Assembly (NCBI GenBank): GCA_963682025.1
Contig: OY821519.1
Span: forward strand, 13,095,668 to 13,159,667
Source: Cordilura impudica
Lineage: Eukaryota; Arthropoda; Insecta; Diptera; Scathophagidae
DNA: 64,000 nucleotides
Direction: 5' to 3'
Shown here: piece after piece, positions 1-11,100 of the stretch
Layout of the letters: each line of letters starts with the position of its first letter
Numbering within the stretch: position 1 is the first letter of the stretch
Position numbers and translations under genes: made by a program
The notes under the pieces: generated by a model
Databases searched by the model: none
Seen by the model: the letters and a program-made list of their open reading frames with translations, nothing else
Told to the model about the DNA's origin: nothing

Positions 1-1815
1 TGTGCTCTAAACAGTAAGTTTTCTTACATATTGCGCAGAAATATACACTCATACGCTTCAATTTTGAAGGACAGAAATCGCATTTTGATCTTTTGCCCTT
101 TTTTATATTCGGTTCGTCTGTATCATCGTCAGTATTACGACTAATAGCGTCATTTATTGCTGCAAGAACTCTTTTCTGCATACGTGGTCTTTCTTCCAAA
201 CGGATGGCGCACCAATCGCTACATAGGTCCTTGCTTATTTTCTTGAGGAATTTTCTTCTTGGCATTGGCTTTAATTTTAAAACTTCACAATTTGATAAAT
301 AAATTATATAGCTGCTGAGTAGAGCCATATTCAACATTCCATAGAACATGCAAAGTGGCAAACGCTTCGTTTTATGGCTACAGCTTAACTGAGCACACAT
401 CTGATCAAAAGTATCCACGGCACCTTTTGTTTCATTGTAAGATTGAATTATTACTGGCTTACCAGAAACGGAGTCGACGGAAGGCTTGTCGTGCATCGTA
501 GAGAGCAAAAGAACAGTCTTTTGAGGCTTTGCCTTGTAGCTAACAAGAGTGAGATTTTCGTGGAATCGAAAAAGAGATGTCCCAACACGACGTGATGAAT
601 TATGTTTGAACTCTGCAGGAATTTCTTGCTTATTATTTCGAATTGTTGCAACAAGAGTAAGGTTGCATGGTGGTTGAAGCAATTGTTCACCTAGCGGTAT
701 AGAAGTAAACCAGCTATTGGAAGTTAAATTACGATTTGTCCCATATATAGTCTTTGTAAGTAGCTTACAATAGTAAGATCCCAATGGTTCACTTATAGTT
801 ATACTGGCGTTTTTAACTAAATACGGTGAGGCGTCAATCATATATTTTGATCTTACATCGCATACTAAAACGATCTTTATTCCGTATTTAGCCGGTTTAT
901 TAGGAATATACATACGGAATGGACAGCGTCCCCTGAACGCCAAAAGTTGTTCATTTATTGTCATGTACGAGCCTGGTTTATACAGATCTCTACATTGCTT
1001 GATAAAAATTTCCCAAATATATCGGATAGGTGCAAACTTATCAGTTTTTTTTCTGTCGTCTCGAGTGTTACGATCATCGAAGTGCAGGTACCAGACAAGG
1101 AACTCAAATCGTTTACTGCTCATTGCAGCTAATTTTTGGGATCCACAAATTGTAGTATCAAATAGCTCATCAACTGCCAAGTGATTATTTTTTAACGCAC
1201 AGCTCAAGATAAATATGCCAAGAAGAGCACGACGCTCTTCTATTGTGACCTGTTATGTAGTGCTATTCTGAATTTTATACTTGGAAGCTGCTTGGTCAAT
1301 ATACTCATTAGTGCGCAAAAGTACTTCATCCATCAATTCTGAAGCAAAAAACAGTTCAAAACACTTCAAGGGATCTACAATGCCCTTGGCTCCTTCTTTT
1401 GGCTCTGGCATAATATGGACTATGTTTCTCGAGGGAGTTCTGTTCGATACTTTTTTGACGAAGACGGTTCAGAGTACCAATTATATTTATTCTTACCCCT
1501 CATAACCGACGCCGATGGCGTAATTATCAAATTCTCAAAAGCCGGGTGCGCACCATTTTGCGACGTGCCTACAGCTTTCTGAATATGAGTCGGTGCGGAT
1601 TGTACATTGACATCATTTCCATTAGATACATCAATATTCTGCATGTCATCGTCTAAATCAGCGACGTAAGTGGGGTCAGCCTCACTATGATCTGAATCGA
1701 AATCTGCTCCCAAATCGTCATCAAGCTCACTTTCATCTAGCGATATCTCCTCCAGCCATTTTATTAGTTGCGCTTCAGAAGTAGTCATCTCAAAAACTAT
1801 AAAAATTATACGCAA
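1..1815 (-). pseudogene. piggyBac-type transposase, broken and cut by window edge
   Basis: The minus strand reads as a piggyBac-family (DDE_Tnp_1_7) transposase. An acidic N-terminus (MTTSEAQL start near 1786, then many D/E residues) is followed by the core with IVDPLKCFELFF and FAPIRYIW, and by a C-terminal cysteine-rich finger at 4-90 (CDFC, CAIC, YCLEH). That order is typical of piggyBac proteins. Reading is broken twice: a one-base frameshift near 1440, so the first frame stops at 1420, and an in-frame TAA at 1253-1255. From there the frame is open to base 1, so the C-terminus lies just outside the window. The element's own terminus is at 2050. Recognition rests on motifs and on the TTAA end. 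Active transposase from this copy is unlikely. Confidence 0.85.
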
Positions 1816-2018
1816 ACTCTAATTTTTGTTCAAAAAAATTACCTTTACTGGTAAACTTAGCCTCAGAGGCGACACAAGTAGGTATGTAGAAGCAACGCAA
1901 CGGAGAAGAACGAAATGCGTCTGTGCACAAGCTCGTACAATACTCCATTGAGTTGGCACAAGTGTACGCTTTGATACGAGTAGGCGATTGTGAAATATCG
2001 CAAAAAACAAAAATTGCT

Positions 2019-2054
2019 TCGCCTCACAGGCGATGTTTACCGTTCTAGGGTTAA
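2019..2054 (-). repeat. piggyBac terminal inverted repeat with TTAA target site
   Basis: Read on the minus strand, TTAA at 2054-2051 is followed directly by CCCTAGAACGG, very close to the CCCTAGAAAG-type ends of piggyBac elements. Just inside, at 2019-2033, is a perfect small hairpin (TCGCCT, loop CAC, AGGCGA). A second short palindrome, CCTC-A-GAGG, lies at 1861-1869. This fixes the 5' end of the element that carries the broken transposase at 1-1815. Confidence 0.8.
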
Positions 2055-2064
2055 TTTTAATTTT

Positions 2065-2720
2065 TTTACCTTCGGATATGAAAAGTGGACTGGTCCGGAC
2101 TATATTTTGTAAGGTAACTTATAATTTGTAAAAACATATACAAACCAAATTTGAGAAAAATCTGTCTAACATTTTTGTTGTTTGATCGATTTTAGAAAAG
2201 ATCGGGAATCAGCTTTATATGGGGGCTAAGGCAATGAATTCTCCTATAGGTTTATTTGCTAATTAATGAATACAATTAACATACACAAACACAATTTGAC
2301 GGAGATCTATATGATAATTTGGATATTAAGACCATTTAAGTCGAACTCATAGGGGTCATTTGTATGGGGGCTAGGTCTGAACATGAACCGATTATCACCA
2401 ATTTCAATAGCATTCATCCTGTGGTCGATAGAAGTTAATATACTAAATTTTATCAAAATAGATTCATATCTGCGATCTGTAGTATAATTAAAAGGTTTAC
2501 ATAGACACATAGATGGACGGACTGACGGACATTGCTAAATCGACTCAGAAAGTGATTCCGAGTCGATCGATCGGTCCGAATGCAATAACATTAATAGCAA
2601 TGTCACCCAAACTTGGTTTATGCTTATTTTCTATATCTAATTAGTTGGACCTAAGAGATGAGGTCTCTAAATACATGGTATAGGGTATCGTATAGTCGGT
2701 CTAGACCGAAAGATTTTGTA
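2065..2720 (-). repeat. Family A repeat, rearranged copy A1
   Basis: 2065-2550 matches the minus orientation of the 0.79-kb family A, including the GGACGG tract and the segment reading ATCGGGAA near 2210. 2600-2710 matches the end of the family in plus orientation, up to GGTCTAGACCGA. The copy is therefore a mosaic, with its last part inverted, and not an intact insertion. Confidence 0.7.
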
Positions 2721-3014
2721 TCACATTTTTAGAAAAATTATGAAAAAAATATAATTAGAGTATATATGTAATTTATAATATCTTGCAAATATTAAAAAAA
2801 AATCATTTTAAAAATATATTTTTAAAAATCAAAAACATTTTTTTGTATAAAATAAGTTTTTTGTCACCTATCACACTCCACAAAAATAATATGATATTAA
2901 ATTTAAAAGCATCAAACTGTTTTTACCAGTTTTACCAGAAAAAAATTTATAAAATAATTCAGAAAATTTTAAAATACAACATTTTTAGAAAAATTATGAA
3001 AAAAACATAATTAG

Positions 3015-3508
3015 AATATGGGTGAAAACATGTCAAACCATCATGCCGTTCGGATACAACACCTCTGATTTCAACGAAATTCACCATTCGTTGGACTTTA
3101 ACAAAACATAAATTTTCAAACCCCAGATTCTTACGGCTTCCGAAATATGACGTCATAAAAGATGTAAAAAATTTTAAAAAATCACAAAAGTGTCCTTACA
3201 AAAAGCGATAGAACTTTTGAACTGTGCAAGCTAATTTAGTTTTTTTGGTATCGTTTTAAAGGTGAAAGTGCGTCCTTTAAAACTGTATGCATATTGTGTT
3301 TTTTTAAGAAAATGTCAAAGGTTATATTTTGGGATCTCGAGTTCAAAGTTCCATATCTGAAAAAGTATATTTTCTAAAATTCCTAAAAAAATATATGTCA
3401 AGTATTAGACCCTCTTCTACGTTTGCAGAAAACTTAAAGGTGGAGCCTCGATTGGTGTCAGAGTTATAGACCAGAACGTAGTCTTAAGTATGTTTTGTGT
3501 TCATACAA
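3015..3508 (+). repeat. Left terminal inverted repeat of the long-TIR transposon
   Basis: This pairs with 5916-6425 as an imperfect inverted repeat. The inner end is clear: GTATGAACACAAAACATACTT in complement at about 3487-3507 against GTACGAACACAAAACACACTT at 5917. Similarity is lost immediately inside that point. Confidence 0.8.
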
Positions 3509-3898
3509 GACAACCCTTACAAAGGCTTATTATTCTAAATGTATTTCCCATGCGAATTATTTATATTGTATTATTGAAGAAGACATTATAGTTTTTATTT
3601 ATTTTTTTATTACAAAATATTGAAAAAAAACATTAAAATAATTCAATTTTTTTTAAATAATACTGTTTAAAGCTTTCAGTTGAAATTTATAATGAAAATT
3701 TAAAATGTAGTACAAAAAGTATTGAACAAAACAATATTGTTTAATAGAATTCAGGTAATTTTTTTGTATTAAAGCTATTTAAAGCTTTTAATTGATAATT
3801 TGTGTTTTTAAAATTTTAAAAATTTATTAGAAAAATTGTTTTTAAACCTTTAACATGTTGAGTTAAACATAATATTTATTCAGAAAGTAAAACTTAAA

Positions 3899-5317
3899 TT
3901 AGTAACGAACATTTTCAATTAAAAATTCGCTATCATTTGAAAAAATCTTTACTCTTAACTTATTTTCTCCTTCAGGAATGAAACAATGATATTTTTGTAT
4001 ACCTGGAATTGTGCGCAGCCCAAAAAAGCGTTCTCTTAAAAATTCATCTTCTCTATGATCATCTTCAGAAAGATATATGAAATTGCAATTTTTAAGGTTT
4101 GTTTGGCACCAATCGAACAAGAGTTGTGGCGTTGTGATCTGGTTGTCTAGTGGTCGTTGTAAGCTAACTTTACGTACCTCTCTTTTGACTGTGCCTCCAA
4201 GGCCGTCACTAGGGCCTTTTCCATGGCTAGTAGCGAAAAAGTGCCATTCAGCATCGCATCCAAAATCTGCCTTATGATAGCATAAATTCACAAAATTTTT
4301 TTTATTTTTAAATTGTCCTGCACATCCATCCGAGAAGTATATAATTTTTTGTGGATCTTTTTTAAAGTTATTTTTTAAAAATATATGAAGGTGGAATAAA
4401 TGGACCGCTACAGTGTTATGTACAAGACAGGTCGATATAATTATAAAATTTGTGTTTTTTAGTATTCCATCGGATTTATGATGAATAACAATTAGATACA
4501 ATGTTGCTTGTGCATTGTTCCAATGAAATCCTTGGACAGAATCTTGAATAGTAAATGACACGTTTTCAGAAAAATCACAAACAACGACATATTCGTTTTC
4601 TTTTAAAGATGATTTTTTTACGTTAAAAAGGCATTCTGTTGTTTTGATATAAAAGAATGTTGAAGTCATTTTTTTAGTTTTTCAGAGAGTAAATCTAAAA
4701 AATCATCGGTTGGTTGGATCATCGTTTCCAATTTGTCTCTATCAGTATTTATCCATTGTTTATACTTTATTTCATCAATGTTATTTTCTTCCAATAATTG
4801 ACGAAGTGTATCTATTAAATTATCTGTTCCAGGACAAAATTTCTACTTTCCAATATAGCAGTATGGAGATTCTGAAGAGCACACAATTTTTTTTAAAACA
4901 GTCTTTGTATGATTCCATTTCATAATCTTTTAAGTTTTTTGTACTTTTTAAATAACATTTTTCTGGATAAAATTGGAAATTCTTCAAGATATGGTAGCGT
5001 CTCATTTAATTTAGAAACCACAATTTCTTGAATCACCACAGCTTTGTCTCTAGACAACGATTCATTTTCCTCCAAGCCTTCAACTGAATCTATCTCTTCA
5101 TAGTCTATTTCTTCTTCTGAATGTAAAACTGTTTTTTTTTTTGTAGTCGGCATAATCTAAGTCTACATGAATGACATGTTCTATTTGATGTTGAAATATT
5201 TTTACATATGACAGTCATCCACTTTTGAGCTCTTCTTAGTCCTAATGATATATATTTATGTCCCACTTTTTCGAAAGGGTTGCAACAATACATTTTTTTA
5301 TGTGACATTTTAAACAC
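3899..5317 (-). pseudogene. transposase-like gene of the long-TIR element, frameshifted
   Basis: At least three reading-frame breaks are needed to follow one protein along the minus strand. The N-terminus (5317-5105) has a cysteine pair CCNPF and CHSC, suggesting a zinc-binding region. The acidic stretch MPTTKKKTVLHSEEE continues in another frame from 5153, with the shift at a T-run near 5131-5142. Another shift falls near 4920-5000 and one at the A-run near 4670. The main block (4669-3899, 256 residues) contains DFSEN, FHWNNAQATL, YFSDGCAGQFKNK and FFATSHGKGPSDGLGG. I recall this motif series from repeated, poorly characterised animal proteins. The conserved Asp residues suggest a DDE/D-type nuclease, which is inference. 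The location between long inverted repeats supports a transposase. Confidence 0.65.
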
Positions 5318-5536
5318 AGATCACAATTATTTAAATTTTTGAAACTAATTTTTTGCGAGTTTTCTTTCTAGGTCACGTGCCGAAATCGAACTGTCCAAAT
5401 AATGAAACAATATATTCTTTAAGCTTAAAATTCATGTATGTATCTACCTATGCAAAAAAAATTAACGGTATTTTTGCAACAACAATAAAAGTTTCCTATG
5501 ATGATAGAAAGAGAAAGGTTACACATGTGTGTTTAT

Positions 5537-5812
5537 GCCCTATACCACTATGTGGTTTTTTTTCAAAATATAAGTGACTTTACCAAATATGGTCAGGATC
5601 GGTCCATTTTTCGGCCTAGTCCCCATATAAATACAGCACCCGATATGAATTTTTCATATCTGCAGCCAAAAAAATTAATAATGCCACTCAAATTTGGTTT
5701 ATGCTTATTTTCTATATTGAATTAGTTCGACCGAAGAGATAGGGTCTCTAAACCATGGTATAGGGTATCATATGGTCGGTATATACCGACTATAATTTCC
5801 TTACTTGTTTTT
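5537..5812 (+). repeat. Family A repeat, internally deleted copy A2
   Basis: Starts with the family terminus CCCTATACCACTATGTGG and jumps straight to the last third (TTTCAAAATATAAGTGAC...), ending in TTTCCTTACTTG. Both ends are kept and about 500 bp of interior is missing. It sits inside the long-TIR transposon, so it inserted later. Confidence 0.75.
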
Positions 5813-5915
5813 TTCACTGGCACGTGTAGATTAATTTAAAAAAAAAACTGCAAAAATAATCGAAACAGAAAGTGTGCAATATATACTTCAGCTTGTACAA
5901 AACAATCAATTGAGT

Positions 5916-6425
5916 ACGAACACAAAACACACTTAATACCACTTTCTGATCTATAACTCTGACACCAATCGAGGCTCCACCTTTAAATTTTCCGCAAATG
6001 TAGAAGAGGGTCTAATACTTGACATATATTTTTTTAAGAATTTTAAAAAATATACTTTTTCAGATATGGACCTTTGAACTCGAGATCCCAAAATATGACC
6101 TTTGACCTTTTCTTAAAAAAACACAATATGCATACAATTTTAAAGGACGCACTTTCACCTTTAAAACGATACCAAAAAAACTAAATTAGCTTGCATAGTT
6201 CAAAAGTTCTATCGCTTTTTGTAGGGACACTTTTGTGATTTTATAAAATTTTTTACAATATTTATGACCTCATATTTCGGAACCCGAAAGAATCTGGGAT
6301 CAAATTTTTTTTGATTAATTATACTCTACTAGTGTATGACATTTGTGTTGAATTTCATTGAAATCGGAGGTGATGATGCCGAAAATGCCATTTTTTTTGA
6401 TGGTTTGACGTGTTTTAACTCATAT
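5916..6425 (-). repeat. Right terminal inverted repeat of the long-TIR transposon
   Basis: Inverted counterpart of 3015-3508. Relative to the left arm it carries a small extra stretch near 6310-6345 and scattered substitutions, so the arms have diverged for some time. Confidence 0.8.
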
Positions 6426-6521
6426 GTAATTTATATTTTTTGTGATTTCTTTCAAATATTAAAAAAAATATTACAAAAATATTTTTATAAATAATGGAAA
6501 AATATTTGGATTAAAAAAACT

Positions 6522-6875
6522 CTGGCAGATTCCAGCGCTCGAATTTCGAGTGCAATTTCTATGCAGCTTTATTTTTCAAATTAGCCAATTCACAAACCAA
6601 CACCTCTATGGTTTATTATTATTGTGAATGAAGATAAACTCATTAACAAACACATTAACAAATTTAATAAAAACCACATAGCATACGTATAATTTTATGT
6701 ATGTGTTAGTAGCAACTTTAAATGCAATTTACTCCAAAAGAAGTAAAAAATTTTAAAAACTGTAAATCTGCAAACGGCTAAAAAGAAATACCTTTGATAT
6801 AATATACGTTTGATCAAAATCGGGATAAAACGGTAAAACAAAACATCGATCACAAGAAATCGTAGATTAGTATGC
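6522..6875 (-). mobile_element. Helitron-like non-autonomous family B, copy B1
   Basis: In minus orientation it ends in the 3' palindrome CTCGAAATTCGAG and a CTAG-like tetramer mutated to CCAG (6522-6525). The internal words match the other copies (TTTTATGTATGTGTTAGTAG; GAAATACCTTT). The 5' end is degraded after AAGAAATCG, so this copy is truncated. Confidence 0.7.
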
Positions 6876-7239
6876 AAAATAAAATTTACTTTAAATACTT
6901 CTGAAAAATTATTTAAGAAACGTTTTCTAAAATCAATAATATTTAAATAATATTTCAAATTTCCAAAAAAAAAAATCTTTTAAATCCATTTTGTACAACA
7001 GCTGAATTTAATTTACTTAACATAAAACAACAATAAATAAAATAAATAAAAAAAACAAACACTTAAAAGTAATATTTAATATTATTTGCATCTATTTAAA
7101 TTCCGCTCACGGTAAAAGTCAATGAAAAGAAATTATTTGAAAATCAATTTTGTAGGAATAACAATTCAATTTTGTGTGGATGCGTGTTAAATTGAACATA
7201 CAGCATGATATTTGCCAGATCACACAACAAGATACATTA
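6876..7239. other. AT-rich stretch, no feature seen
   Basis: A/T runs and no open frame of note. It lies between the B1 repeat and the probable promoter/5' UTR of the app gene. Confidence 0.5.
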
Positions 7240-7971
7240 AGAACATAACAGCAACCAACCTGCCCTCACAAGCCATAACAACAACATAGACATCATCAAC
7301 AACAACAACGATATTAACAGCTGTAATCTACACCCTTGAATCCTTAAGATTAAACCACAATTAAAACAGCAGCAACAATCTGTCTGTTTCGGTCGTTCTA
7401 TAAGTGTATATGTGAGCGTGTGTGCGAGTGGTGTGTGCGTCTGTGTGCGTCTGTGTGTGTGTGTGTATGTGGATAATTGTAACGTCAACAAACACCCTCA
7501 TCATTAACAACAAGTCAGCTAGCCAAAAACAAAAACCATTAAGCAGACTAGCAAGCAATATTTTAAACATCATCTTCATCATCGTCATCATCAACATCAT
7601 TAAAAAACCAACAATTATTCATTGTTTGTATGGGTGTGCATAATACAGTTGTATACGCTTCACAAACACCGACATAAACAAACGTCGCACACCAACATAT
7701 ACACTCAATAATATTAAACATCATCGCCAAAAACGCACAACGACGAGTACGAACTGCAACACAACAACAATAATCGTTTAATTTTTGTTTGTTTTTCTTT
7801 ATCGTTCATTTGGTGGTGCCGCTATTACTACAACAACAACTACTACTTGCGATTATTGCAGCAACTTTATTATTTTATCTTCATACCCATTCTCATCAGC
7901 AACAGTATTGGCAGCATTAACACTGTTTCATTTTGGCTTAAATGAATTTATTCTGTTGCTGCTGCTGTAAC
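7240..7971 (+). promoter_or_regulatory. app: probable 5' UTR/promoter region of app
   Basis: Base composition changes here to CA/AAC-rich sequence typical of fly 5' UTRs, with a GT-rich tract at 7409-7475 and CAT/CAA runs at 7565-7605 and 7825-7850. It ends at the initiation codon of coding exon 1. Open frames here (for example on the minus strand at 7237-7600) are low-complexity products of the simple repeats. No convincing TATA box or initiator was identified, so the transcription start is unknown. Confidence 0.45.
7409..7475 (+). repeat. GT-rich microsatellite
   Basis: Alternating GT with interruptions (GTGTGTGCGAGTGG, then GTGTGTGTGTGTATG). It lies in the putative 5' UTR/promoter of app. 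Confidence 0.85.
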
Positions 7972-8129
7972 ATGGCACCAAATACACGCGTCACACGCAA
8001 ATGGGAACTATTTGCCGGACGTAATAAATTTTATTGTGATGGCTTGTTAATGTCTGCTCCTCATACGGGAGTATTTTATTTAACGTGTTTTCTTATAACG
8101 GGCACGAGTGCGTTATTTTTTGCATTTGA
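7972..8129 (+). CDS. app: app coding exon 1
   Basis: Encodes residues 1-52 plus two bases of codon 53 (Asp, completed in exon 2). It begins [16 protein letters not shown] and carries the family-typical RNKFYCDG block and TM1 ([18 protein letters not shown]). The donor is GTAAGT at 8130. The upstream in-frame ATG at 7942 ([10 protein letters not shown]) is an alternative start produced partly by a TGC repeat. Confidence 0.93.
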
Positions 8130-11100
8130 GTAAGTATAATATTCTTCTTCTTCTTTATTATTATTAATTCCCACTTTTTTAAAGTTATCTTTAAAGTATT
8201 GAACATATTCAGTTCAGTTCAGAATTTAGTGTAACAGATAAAAATATTTATGATTGGATTGTGCCACGTAGGATATTTATTCTCTCCAGCTCAAATACAA
8301 TTTACCGCATTACGGCTTTTAAGATTTTATGGCAATTTCTGAAGTAAAAAATTTAAAGCTTTAAACATTAATTCCTTTTCATATGTTGAATGAAAAAATG
8401 TCAAGATATTTATGGGTGGTTTTAAGGATTAATCGAGTTATGTCCATTTTACTCGATTTTGAGTTATTGCTGCCTGCTAAATTATTTAATTTTTAACGCT
8501 CTTTACATTGATCTAAAAAAAATTAAAAAATCATGTGAGTCCGATCACAGGGTAGATGTGTAAACGCCTAGTAATTAAAGATGCTTTTGTGGCACTTTTT
8601 TAAAATCAAACGGAAAGCGTCATCCATGTCTCAGCTGCAGGGTCTCTGCTGATATAAAAATATTTATTATTATTTCAACTGGTTAATTATTAATTTTTTA
8701 TTTTCCATTTTTTATTTTTAATTTTTTATTTTTAATTTTTTTTTTATTTTTCAATTTTCATTTTTAATTTTTTATTTTTAATTTTCCATTTTTTATTTTT
8801 CATTTTTTGTTTTTCATTTAAAATTTTTCATTTTTAATTCCTCATTTTTTATTTTTCAATTTTCATTTTCATTCCTCATTTTCATTTTCATTTTTTATTT
8901 TTCACTTTCCATTTTTAATTTTTCATTTTTGATTTTTCATTTTTTATTTTTCATTTTTTATTTTTCATTTTTTATTTTACATTTTTTATTTTTAATTTTT
9001 AATTTTTCATTTTTTTATTTTTCAATTTTCATTTTTCATTTTTCATTTTTAATTTTTTATTAATTTTCCATTTTTTATTTTTCATTTTTTGTTTTTCATT
9101 TAAAATTTTTCGTTTTTAATTTCTCATTTTTTATTTTTCATTTTTAATTTTTAATTTTTTATTTTTCATTTTCTATTTTTCATTTTTTATTTTTCAATTT
9201 TCAATTTCATTCCTCATTTTCATTTTCATTTTTTATTTTTCATTTTCCATTTTTAATTTTTCATTTTTCATTTTTGATTTTTCATTTTTTATTTTTCATT
9301 TTTTAATTTCCATTTTTTCTTTTTCATTTTTTATTTTTCAATTTTCATTTTCATTTTTCATTTTTTATTTTTCATTTTCAATTTTCCATTTTTTATTTTT
9401 CATTTTTTGTTTTTCATTTAAAATTTTTCATTTTTAATTCCTCATTTTTTATTTTTTATTTTTCAATTTTCATTTTCATTCCTCATTTTCATTTTTTATT
9501 TTTCACTTTCCATTTTTTAGTTTTCATTTTTTATTTTTCATTTTTTAATTTCCATTTTTTATTTTTAATTTTTCATTTTTTTATTTTTCAATTTTCATTT
9601 TTCATTTTTCATTTTTAATTTTTTATTAATTTTCCATTTTTATTTTTCATTTTTTGTTTTTCATTTAAAATTTTTCGTTTTTAATTTCTCATTTTTTATT
9701 TTTCATTTTTTATTTTTAATTTTTTATTTTTCATTTTCTATTTTTCATTTTTTATTTTTCAATTTTCATTTTCATTCCTCATTTTCATTTTAATTTTTTA
9801 TTTTTCATTTTCCATTTTTAATTTTTCATTTTTGATTTTTCATTTTTTATTTTTCATTTTTTATTTTTCATTTTTTAATTTCCATTTTTTCTTTTTCATT
9901 TTTTATTTTTCAATTTTCATTTTCATTTTTCATTTTTTATTTTTCATTTTCAATTTTCCATTTTTTATTTTTCATTTTTTGTTTTTCATTTAAAATTTTT
10001 CATTTTCATTCCTCATTTTCATTTTCATTTTTTATTTTTCACTTTCCATTTTTTATTTTTCATTTTTTATTTTTCATTTTTTAATTTCCATTTTTTATTT
10101 TTAATTTTTAATTTTTCATTTTTTTTTATTTTTCAATTTTCATTTTTCATTTTTAATTTTTTATTAATTTTCCATTTTTTATTTTTCATTTTTTGTTTTC
10201 CATTTAAAATTTTTCGTTTTTAATTTCTCATTTTTTATTTTTCATTTTTTATTTTTAATTTTTAATTTTTTATTTTTTATTTTTCATTTTCTATTTTTCA
10301 TTTTTTATTTTTCAATTTTCATTTTCATTCCTCATTTTCATTTTCATTTTTTATTTTTCATTTTCCATTTTTAATTTTTCATTTTTGATTTTTCATTTTT
10401 TATTTTTCATTTTTTAATTTCCATTTTTTATTTTTCATTTTTTTATTTTTCAATTTTCATTTTTCATTTTTCATTTTTTATTTTTCATTTTCAATTTTCC
10501 ATTTTTTATTTTTCATTTTTTGTTTTTCATTTAAATTTTTCATTTTTAATTTTTAATTTTTTATTTTTAATTTTTTATTTTTCATTTTTTATTTCTCATT
10601 TTCCATTTTTTATTTTTCATTTTTCATATTTCATATTTTTCATTTATCTCCAAACACTTTCTAATGAAATCGTGCCTTCATTTCTTCTCCAAACACTTTC
10701 CAATGAATTGTCCCTCCATTTTATCTCCAAACAACCTTTTTATCAAACTACAGGTCGCAAATATGAATATATTTTGATGAAATTTGTTAACTAAACTTTT
10801 ATCGGTCATAGGATGAACTCTATTAAAATTGGTGAAAATCGGTCCATGTTCAGACCTAGTCCCCATACAAATGACCCCTATGAAATCGACATAAATTGCC
10901 ATAAGATCCAAATTTTCATATAGAACTCATTGTGTTTTTATGTGTTTATTATATCTATTAATCAGTAGTCCAAAAATAATATTTATAGGACAATTCTTAT
11001 TCATAGGCCCCATATAGAGCTGCTTCCCGATCTTCTCTAAAATCTATTAAAAAACACAAATATTGCACAGATTTTTCTCAAATTTGGTTTGTGTATATTT

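Larger units (their letters stand above)
3015..6425 (-). mobile_element. DNA transposon with ~490-bp terminal inverted repeats
   Basis: Sequence at 3015-3508 is repeated in inverted orientation at 5916-6425. The shared stretch includes words such as ATTGGTGTCAGAGTTATAGA (left) and its complement, GGGATCTCGAGTTC, and GGCATGATGGTTTGAC. Between the inverted repeats lies a minus-strand transposase-like gene (3899-5317). A deleted family A repeat has inserted at 5537-5812. The outer boundary is uncertain by tens of bases because AT-rich flanks on both sides also resemble each other (2762-2805 versus 6420-6465). I could not name the superfamily. No exact target duplication was found. Confidence 0.75.

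Noticed and set aside
7237..7643. Open frames on both strands upstream of app
   Set aside because: They consist of THTHTQTH/VCVCVCV-type translations of the GT repeat and Leu/Met runs from CAT/CAA repeats.
8690..10645. Possible CRISPR-like or regularly spaced array
   Set aside because: There are no unique spacers; the whole region is low-complexity A/T sequence with segmental duplication, in a eukaryotic intron.
10678..10911. Recurring ~75-codon frames beginning [17 protein letters not shown] at several sites
   Set aside because: They all lie in the same place of family A repeats, differ by frameshifting changes, and have no protein motif. They are shared repeat DNA, not a gene family.
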